Shown here: piece by piece, positions 30,411 through 40,531 of the stretch | How positions within the stretch are numbered: position 1 is the first letter of the stretch | How the letters are laid out: every line of letters begins with the position of its first letter | Assembly: GCA_016219015.1 (NCBI GenBank) | Contig: JACRCL010000026.1 | Span: 1 to 64,000, forward strand | Direction: 5' to 3' | Length of the DNA: 64,000 nt | Source: Deltaproteobacteria bacterium | Lineage (GTDB): Bacteria; Desulfobacterota; GWC2-55-46 | The notes under the pieces: generated by a model | Database searches by the model: none | What the model saw: the letters and a program-made list of their open reading frames with translations, nothing else | What the model was told of the DNA's origin: nothing | Program-made: the position numbers and the translations under genes

Positions 30411-31606
30411 CAGACTTTAAAAAAACGTCCGCCTTTTTATCATCTCATCCAATGCGCGCACATATACTTGAAGAGCTTTCAAAGCTGAAGGCCGCAGGCC
30501 TTAAAAGGAGCTTGAAGCTCGTCGAAGGGCCTCAGGGCCCGAGGGTATCCGTCGATGGGAGGGAAGTTATACTCCTTTGCTCGAACGATTACCTCGGGCT
30601 TGCCAACGACCCTCTCGTGAAGGAGGCGGCGAAAGAGGCTATCGACAGGTGGGGCCTCGGCGCGGGCGCGTCCCGGCTCGTCTCAGGCAACATGGAGCCG
30701 CACATGATGCTCGAAGAGCGGATAAGGAGGTTCAAGGGGGCCGAGTCCGTCCTTCTCTTCAACTCCGGCTATAACGCCAACCTCGGCGTTATATGCGCCC
30801 TTGCGGGCCGCGATGCCGAGATATTCTCGGACAAATTAAACCACGCCTCCATCGTGGACGCGTGCGTCCTGAGCAGGGCAAGGTTCAAAAGATACCCGAA
30901 CAGGGACCTCGGTTCGCTTGAAACTCTTTTGAGAATGTCGAAGGCAAGAAAGAAACTGATAGTCACCGACGGGGTCTTCAGCATGGACGGCACCATCGCC
31001 CCCTTGAAGGAGATAACGGGCCTGCTCGACAGGTACGACGCGACCCTGTTCGTGGACGACGCGCACGCAACCGGGGTGCTCGGCCCAACGGGGCGCGGCA
31101 CGCTTGAGTATTTCAATGTGACCCACCCATCGATAATCCAGATGGGCACGCTCGGCAAGGCCCTCGGCGCTTTCGGCGCGTTTATCGCCGGGCCGGTAGA
31201 GCTTACAGAACTCCTCATATCAAGGGCACGGCCTTTTATCTATACCACTGCCCTGCCCCCCGCCGTCTGCATGGCGGCGATAAAGGCGATAGACATAATC
31301 GACCAGAGGCCCACGCTGAGGGAAAGACTCTGGAAAAACGTTTCTATCCTCAAAAAGGGGCTTGAAGGCGCGGGCCTCGACACAATGGGGAGCGAGACGC
31401 AGATAATACCGGTTCTTACCGGCACCGCTGAGAGGGCCACGGCAATAAGCGCTAAATTGCTTTCGATGGGCGTATTCATACATGGCATAAGGCCGCCAAC
31501 CGTGCCGGAGGGGAAGTCACGGCTGAGGATAACCGTGACCGCCGCGCATACTGAAGAAGACCTGATACTCGCACTGTCAGCCATAAAAGAGGCTTTCAAT
31601 GGATGA
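30407..31606 (+). CDS. bioF: 8-amino-7-oxononanoate synthase
   Basis: A 399-residue PLP enzyme of the alpha-oxoamine synthase family, joining pimeloyl-ACP and alanine. Features: LCSNDYLGLAND, GAGASRLVSGN, the aspartate motif VDDAHATGVLG and the PLP lysine Lys251 in MGTLGKALGAFGA. The TTG at 30407 overlaps the bioB stop (ATTGA) and is preceded by GCGGGGGC. An ATG at 30452 (MRAHILEELSKLK) fits the family start better but lacks a ribosome site, so the start is uncertain by 15 codons. Confidence 0.94.
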   Translation: MTDFKKTSAFLSSHPMRAHILEELSKLKAAGLKRSLKLVEGPQGPRVSVDGREVILLCSNDYLGLANDPLVKEAAKEAIDRWGLGAGASRLVSGNMEPHMMLEERIRRFKGAESVLLFNSGYNANLGVICALAGRDAEIFSDKLNHASIVDACVLSRARFKRYPNRDLGSLETLLRMSKARKKLIVTDGVFSMDGTIAPLKEITGLLDRYDATLFVDDAHATGVLGPTGRGTLEYFNVTHPSIIQMGTLGKALGAFGAFIAGPVELTELLISRARPFIYTTALPPAVCMAAIKAIDIIDQRPTLRERLWKNVSILKKGLEGAGLDTMGSETQIIPVLTGTAERATAISAKLLSMGVFIHGIRPPTVPEGKSRLRITVTAAHTEEDLILALSAIKEAFNG

Positions 31607-32387
31607 GCCCCTTTTATTCGTACACGGCTGGGCAACGGACAATTGGGTCTGGGAGGGAGTGGCGGAAAAGTTTGCCGGAAAGAGGGCTGTCCATAATAAT
31701 AACCTACCGGGCCACGGGGGCAAAAAAAGCTGGAACGGGCCCACACTGGCCCCTGCAATTGCCGAGGTCTATGGGTACATCTCCGGCCTTCCGGAGAGGT
31801 CGGTCGTCGGCATAGGCTGGTCGCTCGGCGCGGAGATACTGATAGCCTCCGCCCTCAAGGATAGAAAGTTCAAGGCGCTCGTGCTCGCGGGAGCTACACC
31901 TTCGTTCGTGGAAAAAAAGGACTTCCCCTGGGGCCAGTCGAAGGCGCTGGTCAAAAGGATGATAATGGACATGAGGAAGGACCCGGCCTCGGCCTCGGAG
32001 CGGTTCTATCGATTGAACTTCACATCCGATGAGATAAACCTCCCGGCGGCAAGGGCGTTTATCGAAAGGTACAGGTACCCGGGGCCGGTCTCGTGCGAGG
32101 GAGAAATCCCCGGATGTTTCCCGGCCTTCAGGTACGACGAGATGACCACGGCCCTCGAAGCATTACGCGATACCGATATGCGGCAGGGCCTGGGCGGGCT
32201 TGATATCCCCGTACTAATCGCGCACGGGGAGGAGGATGTTGTCTGCCCGGCGGGTGCCGCGCGTTATCTCCATGAGCGTATAAAAAATTCACAGCTCGTC
32301 CTTTTCCGGGGCGCGGGCCACGCGCCGTTCCTGACTCAGGAAAAAAGTTTCAAAGAGGCCCTCGATAAGTTCCTTGCAGGGATATAA
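31599..32387 (+). CDS. bioH: pimeloyl-ACP methyl ester carboxylesterase, BioH type
   Basis: A 262-residue alpha/beta hydrolase that removes the methyl group from pimeloyl-ACP methyl ester, ending the disguised fatty-acid cycle started by BioC. The nucleophile elbow is GWSLG with Ser75, the acid is Asp213 in HGEEDVVCP, and the base is His241 in GAGHAPFL. The oxyanion-side HGWATDNWVW at 9-18 is typical of BioH. It overlaps the bioF stop by 8 bases. BioG and BioK perform the same step in other bacteria, but the GWSLG elbow and the context favour BioH. Confidence 0.88.
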   Translation: MDEPLLFVHGWATDNWVWEGVAEKFAGKRAVHNNNLPGHGGKKSWNGPTLAPAIAEVYGYISGLPERSVVGIGWSLGAEILIASALKDRKFKALVLAGATPSFVEKKDFPWGQSKALVKRMIMDMRKDPASASERFYRLNFTSDEINLPAARAFIERYRYPGPVSCEGEIPGCFPAFRYDEMTTALEALRDTDMRQGLGGLDIPVLIAHGEEDVVCPAGAARYLHERIKNSQLVLFRGAGHAPFLTQEKSFKEALDKFLAGI

Positions 32388-32398
32388 GGGCTAAAAAA

Positions 32399-33234
32399 AT
32401 GCTGCCTGATAAAATAAAAATAAGAAGGTCTTTTTCAGAGGCCGCCTCTACCTATGACTCAAGCTCCGGGCTTCAGATGGAAGTCGCGGACGAGCTTGCG
32501 GCCATGGCTGCCGGGCTTGCCGCGAGGAAGGAATACGCCTGCCAGCCCTCCCTCGCGCCAATGCCGGTCTTCGCGGGTACGGACCATCTCGTCCTCGACA
32601 TAGGCTGCGGCACGGGCAGGCTCATCGGCTCCCTAAAGAGGTCCTTCCCCGGCTCGATCGTATTGGGCTCCGACATCGCCCTGCCAATGGTAATGAAGGC
32701 ACGGGAGAACCTGAAAGCATGCGGAGGTCTGACGGTATCTGACTGCGAGTCCCTGCCGTTCATGGATTCAATATTCGACATGGTGGTATCGAGCCTCACG
32801 TACCAGTGGACTGACATAAGTGCGTCGATAAGCGAGGCGCAGAGGGTGCTAAAACCCGGAGGGCTCTTCTTATTCTCCACGCTCGGCCCCATGACCCTGC
32901 GCGAGTTAAGGGAGTGCACCGGCGCTGGCGCGCCAGCCGCGTTCAAGGACGCCGTGGAGGTATCGTCAGAGCTTAAAAGGGCAGGGTTCGAGGAGGCCGC
33001 GTCCGGGCGCAAAACTATCGTCAAAAGATACGGGAGCCTTAAGGAGCTTGCAAGGACGCTAAAAAATATCGGCGCCGCGCCCCGGCCTTCGGGTTGCCGC
33101 GATAAAGGGTTGTCGAAGGGGGCGCCCTTAAGAAGGGCCGGGGCGGCCTATGAAGAGCGGTTCCCCTCCCCTGAGGGCGGCATCGTAGCCACGTACGAGA
33201 TAATCTTCGCCTCCGGGGTAAAGGGGGCGGCCCT

Positions 33235-33238
<4 letters not shown>
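32399..33238 (+). CDS. bioC: malonyl-ACP O-methyltransferase BioC
   Basis: A 279-residue SAM methyltransferase that caps malonyl-ACP as its methyl ester to start pimelate synthesis. The N-terminus IRRSFSEAASTYDSSSGLQ is the characteristic BioC opening. The SAM motif is VLDIGCGTG (65-73), followed by VLGSDIALPMVMKARE and VVSSLTYQWTD, the conserved motif with Gln-Trp. Its TGA stop overlaps the TTG start of bioA. Length slightly exceeds that of E. coli BioC because of an insertion around AARKEYACQPSLAPMPVFAG. Confidence 0.93.
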
Positions 33239-35308
<2,070 letters not shown>

Positions 35309-35372
35309 GAGGAAAAGCTGAAAAGTTCGCCGGGATGCGTTACATGCGGCGCAATAGGAAGTTGGAATTACA

Positions 35373-35397
35373 GGGTTCAGGTTGCAAACCTGAACCC
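35373..35397. repeat. 25-bp palindrome GGGTTCAGG...
   Basis: Third copy of the palindrome (others 12247-12271, 20895-20919). It is followed by another common intergenic repeat, ACCCCCTCCCTAACCCTCCC to GGGGGAGGG (about 35439-35474), which can also fold (CCCTCCCCC/GGGGGAGGG). Confidence 0.75.
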
Positions 35398-35509
35398 GCG
35401 TTGAGAGGGTGAGAGTTTTCCACTCCCTCGCCTTTTCACCCCCTCCCTAACCCTCCCCCGTCAAGGGGGAGGGCATTAAGTGCGGCAAGCCTCAAGTATC
35501 TAACCCTAA

Positions 35510-35550
35510 AAAAAATAAAAACCGGCGGGGCCGGATGGCCCCGCCGGTTT
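35510..35550 (-). terminator. intrinsic terminator of the aconitase gene
   Basis: A perfect 14-bp stem, AAACCGGCGGGGCC (35519-35532) and GGCCCCGCCGGTTT (35537-35550). On the minus strand it is followed by TTATTTTTTTT. It lies 23 bases beyond the aconitase stop. Confidence 0.92.
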
Positions 35551-35572
35551 CTCAGTTTTCTCCAACCGAAAT

Positions 35573-37507
35573 CTACTTGCCCTTCGCGGTCGTGTAGTTT
35601 AGGGTGCCTCCGGCGAGTATCGTATCTATCTGCCTCGGCGAATACCCGTGCTTCAGTTTTATCTCCTTGCCCTTTGTCACGTTCTTGAGGACGACGGAAT
35701 CGCCGGAAGTAATACCCTTCTTGAGGCCCGGCAGCTCCAGCTCGTCGCCGTCGGATATCCCGTCGTAATCGGCGGGGTCCTCGAACGTAAGCGGGAGTAT
35801 GCCGAAGTTCACGAGGTTGTCCTTATGAATCCTCGCGAAGCTCTTGGCCACTATCGCCTTTATGCCGAGGTACATGGGGCAGAGGGCCGCGTGCTCGCGC
35901 GACGAGCCCTGCCCGTAGTTCTCCCCGCCTATGACGAACCCGCCGCCCGCGGCCTTCGCCTTCTCATGGAACCTGGCGTCTATGGCCGAGAAGACGGACT
36001 CCGCGTACTTCGGCACGTTAGACCTGTACTTGAGCCATGTGCCCGCAGGGGTGATGTGGTCGGTCGTGATGTTGTCGCCGAGCTTTATGAGGACCTTGCC
36101 CTTGAGGCTGTCGGAAAGCGCGCCCTGCTTCGGCAGCTCCTTTATGTTCGGCCCGCGGACGATATTGACCTTCGAGGGGTCTTTCGCGGGCGGCACTACC
36201 ATCGAGTCGTCCACGAGGAACTTTGCCGGGAGCTTCACCTTCGGGTATTTCCCGAGCTTCCTCGGGTCGGTTATGACGCCGTAGATCGCGGCGGCCACGG
36301 CGACCTCGGGGCTGCAGAGGTAGACCTTGCCGTCCTTGGTGCCGCTCCTGCCTTCGAAGTTCCTGTTGAAAGTCCTCAATGATACGCCGCCGGACGGGGG
36401 CGATTGGCCGTTGCCGATGCAGGGGCCGCAGGTGGCCTCCAGTATCCGAGCGCCCGCCTCTATCATGTGCGAGAGGCCCTTGTTCAACGATATCATGTCG
36501 AGGACCTGCTTCGAGCCGGGGGATATGGTCATGCTCACCTCGGGGTGGACCTTGAACCCGCCTTTCTTGAAGGTATCGGCTACGAGCATCAGGTCCCTGT
36601 AGGAAGAGTTGGTGCAGCTCCCCACGCAGACCTGGTCTACCTTCATGCCCTCTATCTCGGAGACCTTGCATACCGCGTCGGGCATGTGGGGCCTCGCTAT
36701 CATCGGCTCTAACTTGCCGAGGTCGAGGTCTATCCTCTCGTCGTACTTCGCGTCCTCGTCGGCCTTCAATTCATTCCAGTCGGCCTCCCTGCCCTGCGCC
36801 TTGAGGAACTCCTTCGTGACGTCGTCGCTGGGGAATACCGAGGTCGTGGCCCCGAGCTCCGCGCCCATGTTCGTGATAGTGGCGCGCTCCGGGACCGTAA
36901 GGTTCTTGACGCCCTCCCCGCCGTATTCGATGACCTTGCCTACGCCGCCCTTGACCGTGAGCTTCCGTAAAATTTCAAGTATCACGTCCTTCGCGGAGAC
37001 CCAGGGCTTGAGTTTCCCCTTGAGGTTGACGAGCACGACCTTGGGGTACGTAAGGCTGAAAGCCCCTCCGCCCATGGCTACCGCGACGTCGAGCCCGCCC
37101 GCCCCGATGGCGAGCATGCCTATGCCGCCGCTGGTGGGGGTGTGGCTGTCGGAACCGAGAAGCGTCTTGCCGGGCTTGCCGAACCTTTCGAGATGGACCT
37201 GGTGGCAGATGCCGTTGCCGGGCCTTGAGAAGTATATGCCGTACTTGGAGGCAAGGGTCTGAAGGAACCTGTGGTCGTCGGCGTTCTCGAAGCCGCCGTA
37301 CTGGAGCGTGTTGTGGTCTACATAGCTTACGGAAAGCTCTGTCCTGACCTTCGGCACGCCCATGGCCTCGAACTGCAGGTACGCCATCGTGCCCGTTGCG
37401 TCCTGCGTAAGGGTCTGGTCGATCCTGATATTTACTTCTTTACCCTGCTGAGCCTCCCCGGAAACGAGGTGTCCGTCGATAAGCTTCTGCGCGACGTTCT
37501 TTGCCAC
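35573..37507 (-). CDS. aconitate hydratase
   Basis: A 644-residue [4Fe-4S] enzyme that interconverts citrate and isocitrate. The cluster cysteines lie in VGSCTNSSYRD and EATCGPCIGNGQSP. Other features are GSDSHTPTSGGIGMLAIGAGG, MTISPGSKQVLD, and in the C-terminal swivelling domain DNITTDHITPAGTWLKYR and GENYGQGSSREHAAL. At 644 residues it belongs to the shorter aconitase group found in anaerobes and deltaproteobacteria, clearly shorter than AcnA (about 890). The start is GTG at 37507 behind AAGGAGGATTACA. A MITE-like element lies 36 bases upstream. Confidence 0.95.
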   Translation of the reverse strand: MAKNVAQKLIDGHLVSGEAQQGKEVNIRIDQTLTQDATGTMAYLQFEAMGVPKVRTELSVSYVDHNTLQYGGFENADDHRFLQTLASKYGIYFSRPGNGICHQVHLERFGKPGKTLLGSDSHTPTSGGIGMLAIGAGGLDVAVAMGGGAFSLTYPKVVLVNLKGKLKPWVSAKDVILEILRKLTVKGGVGKVIEYGGEGVKNLTVPERATITNMGAELGATTSVFPSDDVTKEFLKAQGREADWNELKADEDAKYDERIDLDLGKLEPMIARPHMPDAVCKVSEIEGMKVDQVCVGSCTNSSYRDLMLVADTFKKGGFKVHPEVSMTISPGSKQVLDMISLNKGLSHMIEAGARILEATCGPCIGNGQSPPSGGVSLRTFNRNFEGRSGTKDGKVYLCSPEVAVAAAIYGVITDPRKLGKYPKVKLPAKFLVDDSMVVPPAKDPSKVNIVRGPNIKELPKQGALSDSLKGKVLIKLGDNITTDHITPAGTWLKYRSNVPKYAESVFSAIDARFHEKAKAAGGGFVIGGENYGQGSSREHAALCPMYLGIKAIVAKSFARIHKDNLVNFGILPLTFEDPADYDGISDGDELELPGLKKGITSGDSVVLKNVTKGKEIKLKHGYSPRQIDTILAGGTLNYTTAKGK

Positions 37508-37543
37508 TGTAATCCTCCTTTTTGGGTCGAAGACCTATCTTTA

Positions 37544-37673
37544 GGCTGCCTCTAAAAATTGTTCTTTTTCCTGACCTCTGCGTCAGGTCGAAAATAAAAA
37601 TGGCCATTTGCTCCGCTTTTTATTTCCGCCCTTCCTTGACTTCAGAAAAAATTCCTAATTTTTAGACGCATCC
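37544..37673. mobile_element. MITE-like element, copy E
   Basis: A 130-base copy with ends GGCTGCCTCTAAAAATT and AATTTTTAGACGCATCC, flanked on both sides by TTTA (37540-37543, 37674-37677). Same short subtype as copy C. The stretch from 37678 to 37853 holds no gene that I can support. Confidence 0.88.
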
Positions 37674-37853
37674 TTTATTAAATCATTATAACTTAAAGCC
37701 CCTTTTATATTCCATGAAAAACAGGGACTTATGACGAGTGTGCGAGGGAATAAAGATTACATGAAGGGTGATTAAAAGTCAATACCAAACAATTGAAGGG
37801 CTCCGGGCGGCTATAAAAAAATGTAAAGGGGCAACGGGGCACGGCCATTTCAT

Positions 37854-37895
37854 CTTGAAAAAAAAGGGGCCGCGGCTAAAGCCGCGGCCCCTTTT
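37854..37895 (-). terminator. terminator downstream of tRNA-Phe
   Basis: Stem AAAAGGGGCCGCGGCT (37862-37877) and AGCCGCGGCCCCTTTT (37880-37895). Reading on the minus strand, the stem is followed by TTTTTTTT. It lies 11 bases beyond the CCA end of the tRNA. Confidence 0.9.
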
Positions 37896-37905
37896 AGAAT
37901 TCACA

Positions 37906-37981
37906 TGGTGCCCAGGGACGGAATCGAACCGCCGACACGAGAATTTTCAGTCCTCTGCTCTACCGGCTGAGCTACCTGGGC
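37906..37981 (-). tRNA. tRNA-Phe (GAA)
   Basis: A 76-base tRNA with acceptor stem GCCCAGG/CCTGGGC, D arm GCTCAGCCGGTAGAGC, anticodon loop CTGAAAA (anticodon GAA), T arm with GGTTCGATTCC, and the CCA end encoded in the gene. All cloverleaf stems pair. It is an isolated gene with its own promoter (38002-38030) and terminator. Confidence 0.97.
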
Positions 37982-38001
37982 AAACCGTGCATAGACATAT
38001 T

Positions 38002-38030
38002 AAAATAATTTAAACCGTCCGTATTGTCAA
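38002..38030 (-). promoter_or_regulatory. promoter of tRNA-Phe
   Basis: On the minus strand, TTGACA (38030-38025), 17 bases, TATTTT (38007-38002). Transcription would start about a dozen bases before the tRNA. Confidence 0.6.
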
Positions 38031-38151
38031 GAGTTTTGTAGCGGAAAGGTGGGTAAAAGAGCCTTAGTGAAGGCCGCCTAGCAGAAAGTTTTTCCGGCCG
38101 GGGAGCGCCTTACCACGGGAGAATGGCCAAGAGGGGGGATCTGTTCCCGCT

Positions 38152-38646
38152 TCAGTTCACCGCCAGCGGGATATTAGCCTGCTCCGCGCCCGATTCGTCC
38201 GTGAGGGTCATGAGATTGTCCGTTATATCGACTACCTTTATCTTCCCGTCTATCACGTCGCCCTTTTTAAGGATGAATATATCCGCTCCCCTTGATACGA
38301 ACACCTTCCTGTCCGCGCCTTTCTCCACAAAGCCGATGAACTTCGCCTGAGCGGCGAACACCCGCAGCGCGGATGGCGGAGCGGGCGGGGGCGGAGCGGC
38401 CATGACCGGCGGCGCTGGCTTTTCCACCCTGGGCCTTTCTGCCGCGGTCTTGACGGGGCTGAATATGTCCTTTATGACGCCTTTGTATTGGGGCCGGGGC
38501 CTGTCAAGGAGGGCGAGCGTCAGTCCGTGGCCGTTCGCGTCCTTGCGCTCCGGGGCCTTTCTCGCGACGAACAGCTTAAGGTCGTACGCGATCACCCCTG
38601 CCCAGAGTATGGCGAGTATTATAAGGAGCCGTTTCTTTCCGTCCAT
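38152..38646 (-). CDS. pilP: PilP/GspC-like periplasmic pilus assembly protein
   Basis: A 164-residue bitopic protein. One N-terminal membrane helix (RLLIILAILWAGVIAYDLKL) is followed by a Pro/Ala-rich linker (VEKPAPPVMAAPPPPAPPS) and a small periplasmic beta domain (AQAKFIGFVEKGADRKVFVS, FILKKGDVIDGKIKVVDI), the HR-domain fold shared by PilP and GspC. It should connect the PilN-PilO ring to the secretin. Last gene of the gspF-gspE-pilM-N-O-P operon, 9 bases after pilO. The symbol reflects position and domain; a GspC assignment is also possible. Confidence 0.75.
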   Translation of the reverse strand: MDGKKRLLIILAILWAGVIAYDLKLFVARKAPERKDANGHGLTLALLDRPRPQYKGVIKDIFSPVKTAAERPRVEKPAPPVMAAPPPPAPPSALRVFAAQAKFIGFVEKGADRKVFVSRGADIFILKKGDVIDGKIKVVDITDNLMTLTDESGAEQANIPLAVN

Positions 38647-38655
38647 ATAAGCCGT

Positions 38656-39147
38656 TTACCTGTAATAGGCCGAAAGCCTTATATTGAGCCCTATCGCGCC
38701 GTCTTCTCCCCTGCCGCTCGCCAGCGTTATCTCCTCTATGACCACCGGGCGCTTCGACGACTCTATCTCGTATATGAACCTTTTTATCTGCTGGTAGCGC
38801 CCCTCGACGGGCAGGGAGATCGTGTACCTTGAAATATCGGTATCCTTTACGGCCTCGGGGCTGTAGCTCCCGGCAGGCGCCTTGAGGTCGTTCCTCCTGG
38901 CCGACTCGAGCACCTCTTTTAAAATCCCCGTAAGCTCGTTGGCGTCAGGGAGGCCTTTTTTGAAGGAGTCTACCGAAGATGCCGCGCCGCTGCCGGGCCT
39001 CAGCCGGGACACCCTGTCTTCGAGAGAGGACAGCTCCGTCCTCTGCGCCCCTATGACCTTCAGGCCGAATATTATGTCCGCGGCGATAAGGAGGACGGAG
39101 AATACAAGGAGCAGGACCGGGGGCTTTTTAAGGATACTCCGGCTCAT
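38656..39147 (-). CDS. pilO: PilO/GspM-like inner-membrane assembly protein
   Basis: A 163-residue protein with one N-terminal membrane helix (PPVLLLVFSVLLIAADIIFGL), a coiled-coil stretch (RTELSSLEDRVSRLR) and a ferredoxin-like periplasmic domain with ISLPVEGRYQQIKRFIYEIE and VVIEEITLAS. This is the PilO pattern. PilO pairs with PilN to form the inner-membrane platform. It overlaps pilN by 4 bases (ATGA), so translation is coupled. Confidence 0.82.
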   Translation of the reverse strand: MSRSILKKPPVLLLVFSVLLIAADIIFGLKVIGAQRTELSSLEDRVSRLRPGSGAASSVDSFKKGLPDANELTGILKEVLESARRNDLKAPAGSYSPEAVKDTDISRYTISLPVEGRYQQIKRFIYEIESSKRPVVIEEITLASGRGEDGAIGLNIRLSAYYR

Positions 39148-39683
39148 GGCGCCTTCCCCGCGCCGTAGGAGGCATGGATATTGAATATCACCATCCCCGC
39201 GCCCGAGGGCTTGCCTTCCTCGTGCTTCAAAAGGAATACCTCTTTGAAGTGTCCGGACGAGCCCATCGAATCTACCATCGCAAGGACGCCCTTCATGCCT
39301 TTGGCGGCCCCGGTGATATTTATCCTACTGTTCCTGAAATCCGGGCTTATCTGAAGTATCTGGACCCCGTCCGGGACGCTCTCCTCGAGGCCGCTTAGAA
39401 GCCCGGTCCACGAGAAGGCCTTTCTCGAGACGAAGCTGTTTATGAACTCGACGTCCCTTTTAATCAGTTTTGGGTCGCTCTCCCCCTGTTTAGCCCCCGC
39501 GCCGGCTTCAGCCCTTGAGAGCCTTTCAACGGAGCGGGCTATCTCCAGCCTGTTCATCCTGTACGACTGAAATGTATGCGCGGTATAGAGGACGGAAAAG
39601 GCGAGGAGGGCGAGCGACACCAGCAGGAGGCTTGAGCCTTCCCTGTCTTTACGGCCTGCGAGGTTTATGTCTATCTTCTGCAT
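39144..39683 (-). CDS. pilN: PilN-like inner-membrane assembly protein
   Basis: A 179-residue protein. The cytoplasmic start QKIDINLAGRKDR is the conserved motif that inserts into PilM. It is followed by one membrane helix (LLLVSLALLAFSVLYTAHTF), a coiled coil, and a periplasmic ferredoxin-like domain (WTGLLSGLEESVPDGVQILQ, INITGAAKGMKGVLAMVDSM). It sits between pilM and pilO, as in all type IV pilus clusters. Confidence 0.85.
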   Translation of the reverse strand: MQKIDINLAGRKDREGSSLLLVSLALLAFSVLYTAHTFQSYRMNRLEIARSVERLSRAEAGAGAKQGESDPKLIKRDVEFINSFVSRKAFSWTGLLSGLEESVPDGVQILQISPDFRNSRINITGAAKGMKGVLAMVDSMGSSGHFKEVFLLKHEEGKPSGAGMVIFNIHASYGAGKAP

Positions 39684-39687
39684 ATCG

Positions 39688-40530
39688 TCAGGAAGACGCG
39701 GACGCGATCGCGCCTATCGCCGAGAGCATGTTTATGGGGATTTTTTCGAGGCCGGGACCCTTAAGCCTTACGAGGGAATCCGGGCTTACCGCGCTTAAGT
39801 CCATCGACCCGCGCAAGTCCCCGGCAAGGCCGGGGGCGCAGTTGAAAAGGAAGGCCTTCGTCAGGTTCACTTCGGGGTTCCTGCCCCTGTAGAAAAGGAA
39901 AGACGAGCCTGCCTCCCTTACCGCCTCGTTATCGTCGTTCACGCCCTTGCACCTGTAGAAATCGAGCGCGCCGTCCCTGAAGACCGCCGTCGAGATGTAC
40001 TCCTCGCCCCGTACCAGTATGGAGAAATCCCCTTCAGGCGCTTTTGGGGCGAAGAGGTTATAGATGTCGAACGAATGGAGGCTTATCCTCTCAGCGTAAA
40101 GCCCCGCGGAGGAAAGCCCTTCCTCGATATGGGCCAGGACAGAGCCCTTTATCGCCACCGCGAGCGCCTTTACCTTCTTCCCTTTTGAAAGCACCATGAA
40201 ATCGACCCTGTCCGAGGGGCCGGCGTTCATCTCCCTGCCCGCCCGGAGCCTTATTATCTCCCCGGCCTCGCGCGCCTTTGCCGGGAGCTCCTCGAACTCG
40301 AATACCGCGGCCTTTGCCATAGTGTCCGGGATAGACACGGCGACATGGCCGCCCTTTGCCCCGAACGACCTCACCGCCGCGGCCGCGCCTTCGGCCAGCG
40401 CTTTGGGGTCGGTAAGAACGGCAGGCGCGCTCCCGTAGTCCGACAGGACCCAGCCGCCGCCGTTCCTGTGGGCCCTTACGGCGGATACCGCGTCCCGGCC
40501 TATGCTTACGCCTAAAATCTTTTTAAGCAT
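39688..40530 (-). CDS. pilM: PilM-like actin-fold assembly protein
   Basis: A 280-residue cytoplasmic protein with the reduced actin-like fold of PilM/GspL: LGVSIGRDAVSAVRAHRNGG at the start (phosphate-1 loop region), GHVAVSIPDTMAKAAVFEFE, EIIRLRAGREM, and a C-terminal SAIGAIASA. It should bind ATP and the N-terminal peptide of PilN and couple the ATPase to the inner-membrane platform. It is somewhat shorter than canonical PilM (about 350), so part of the 1B or 1C subdomain is reduced. It starts one base after the gspE stop. Confidence 0.8.
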   Translation of the reverse strand: MLKKILGVSIGRDAVSAVRAHRNGGGWVLSDYGSAPAVLTDPKALAEGAAAAVRSFGAKGGHVAVSIPDTMAKAAVFEFEELPAKAREAGEIIRLRAGREMNAGPSDRVDFMVLSKGKKVKALAVAIKGSVLAHIEEGLSSAGLYAERISLHSFDIYNLFAPKAPEGDFSILVRGEEYISTAVFRDGALDFYRCKGVNDDNEAVREAGSSFLFYRGRNPEVNLTKAFLFNCAPGLAGDLRGSMDLSAVSPDSLVRLKGPGLEKIPINMLSAIGAIASASS

Positions 40531-40531
40531 A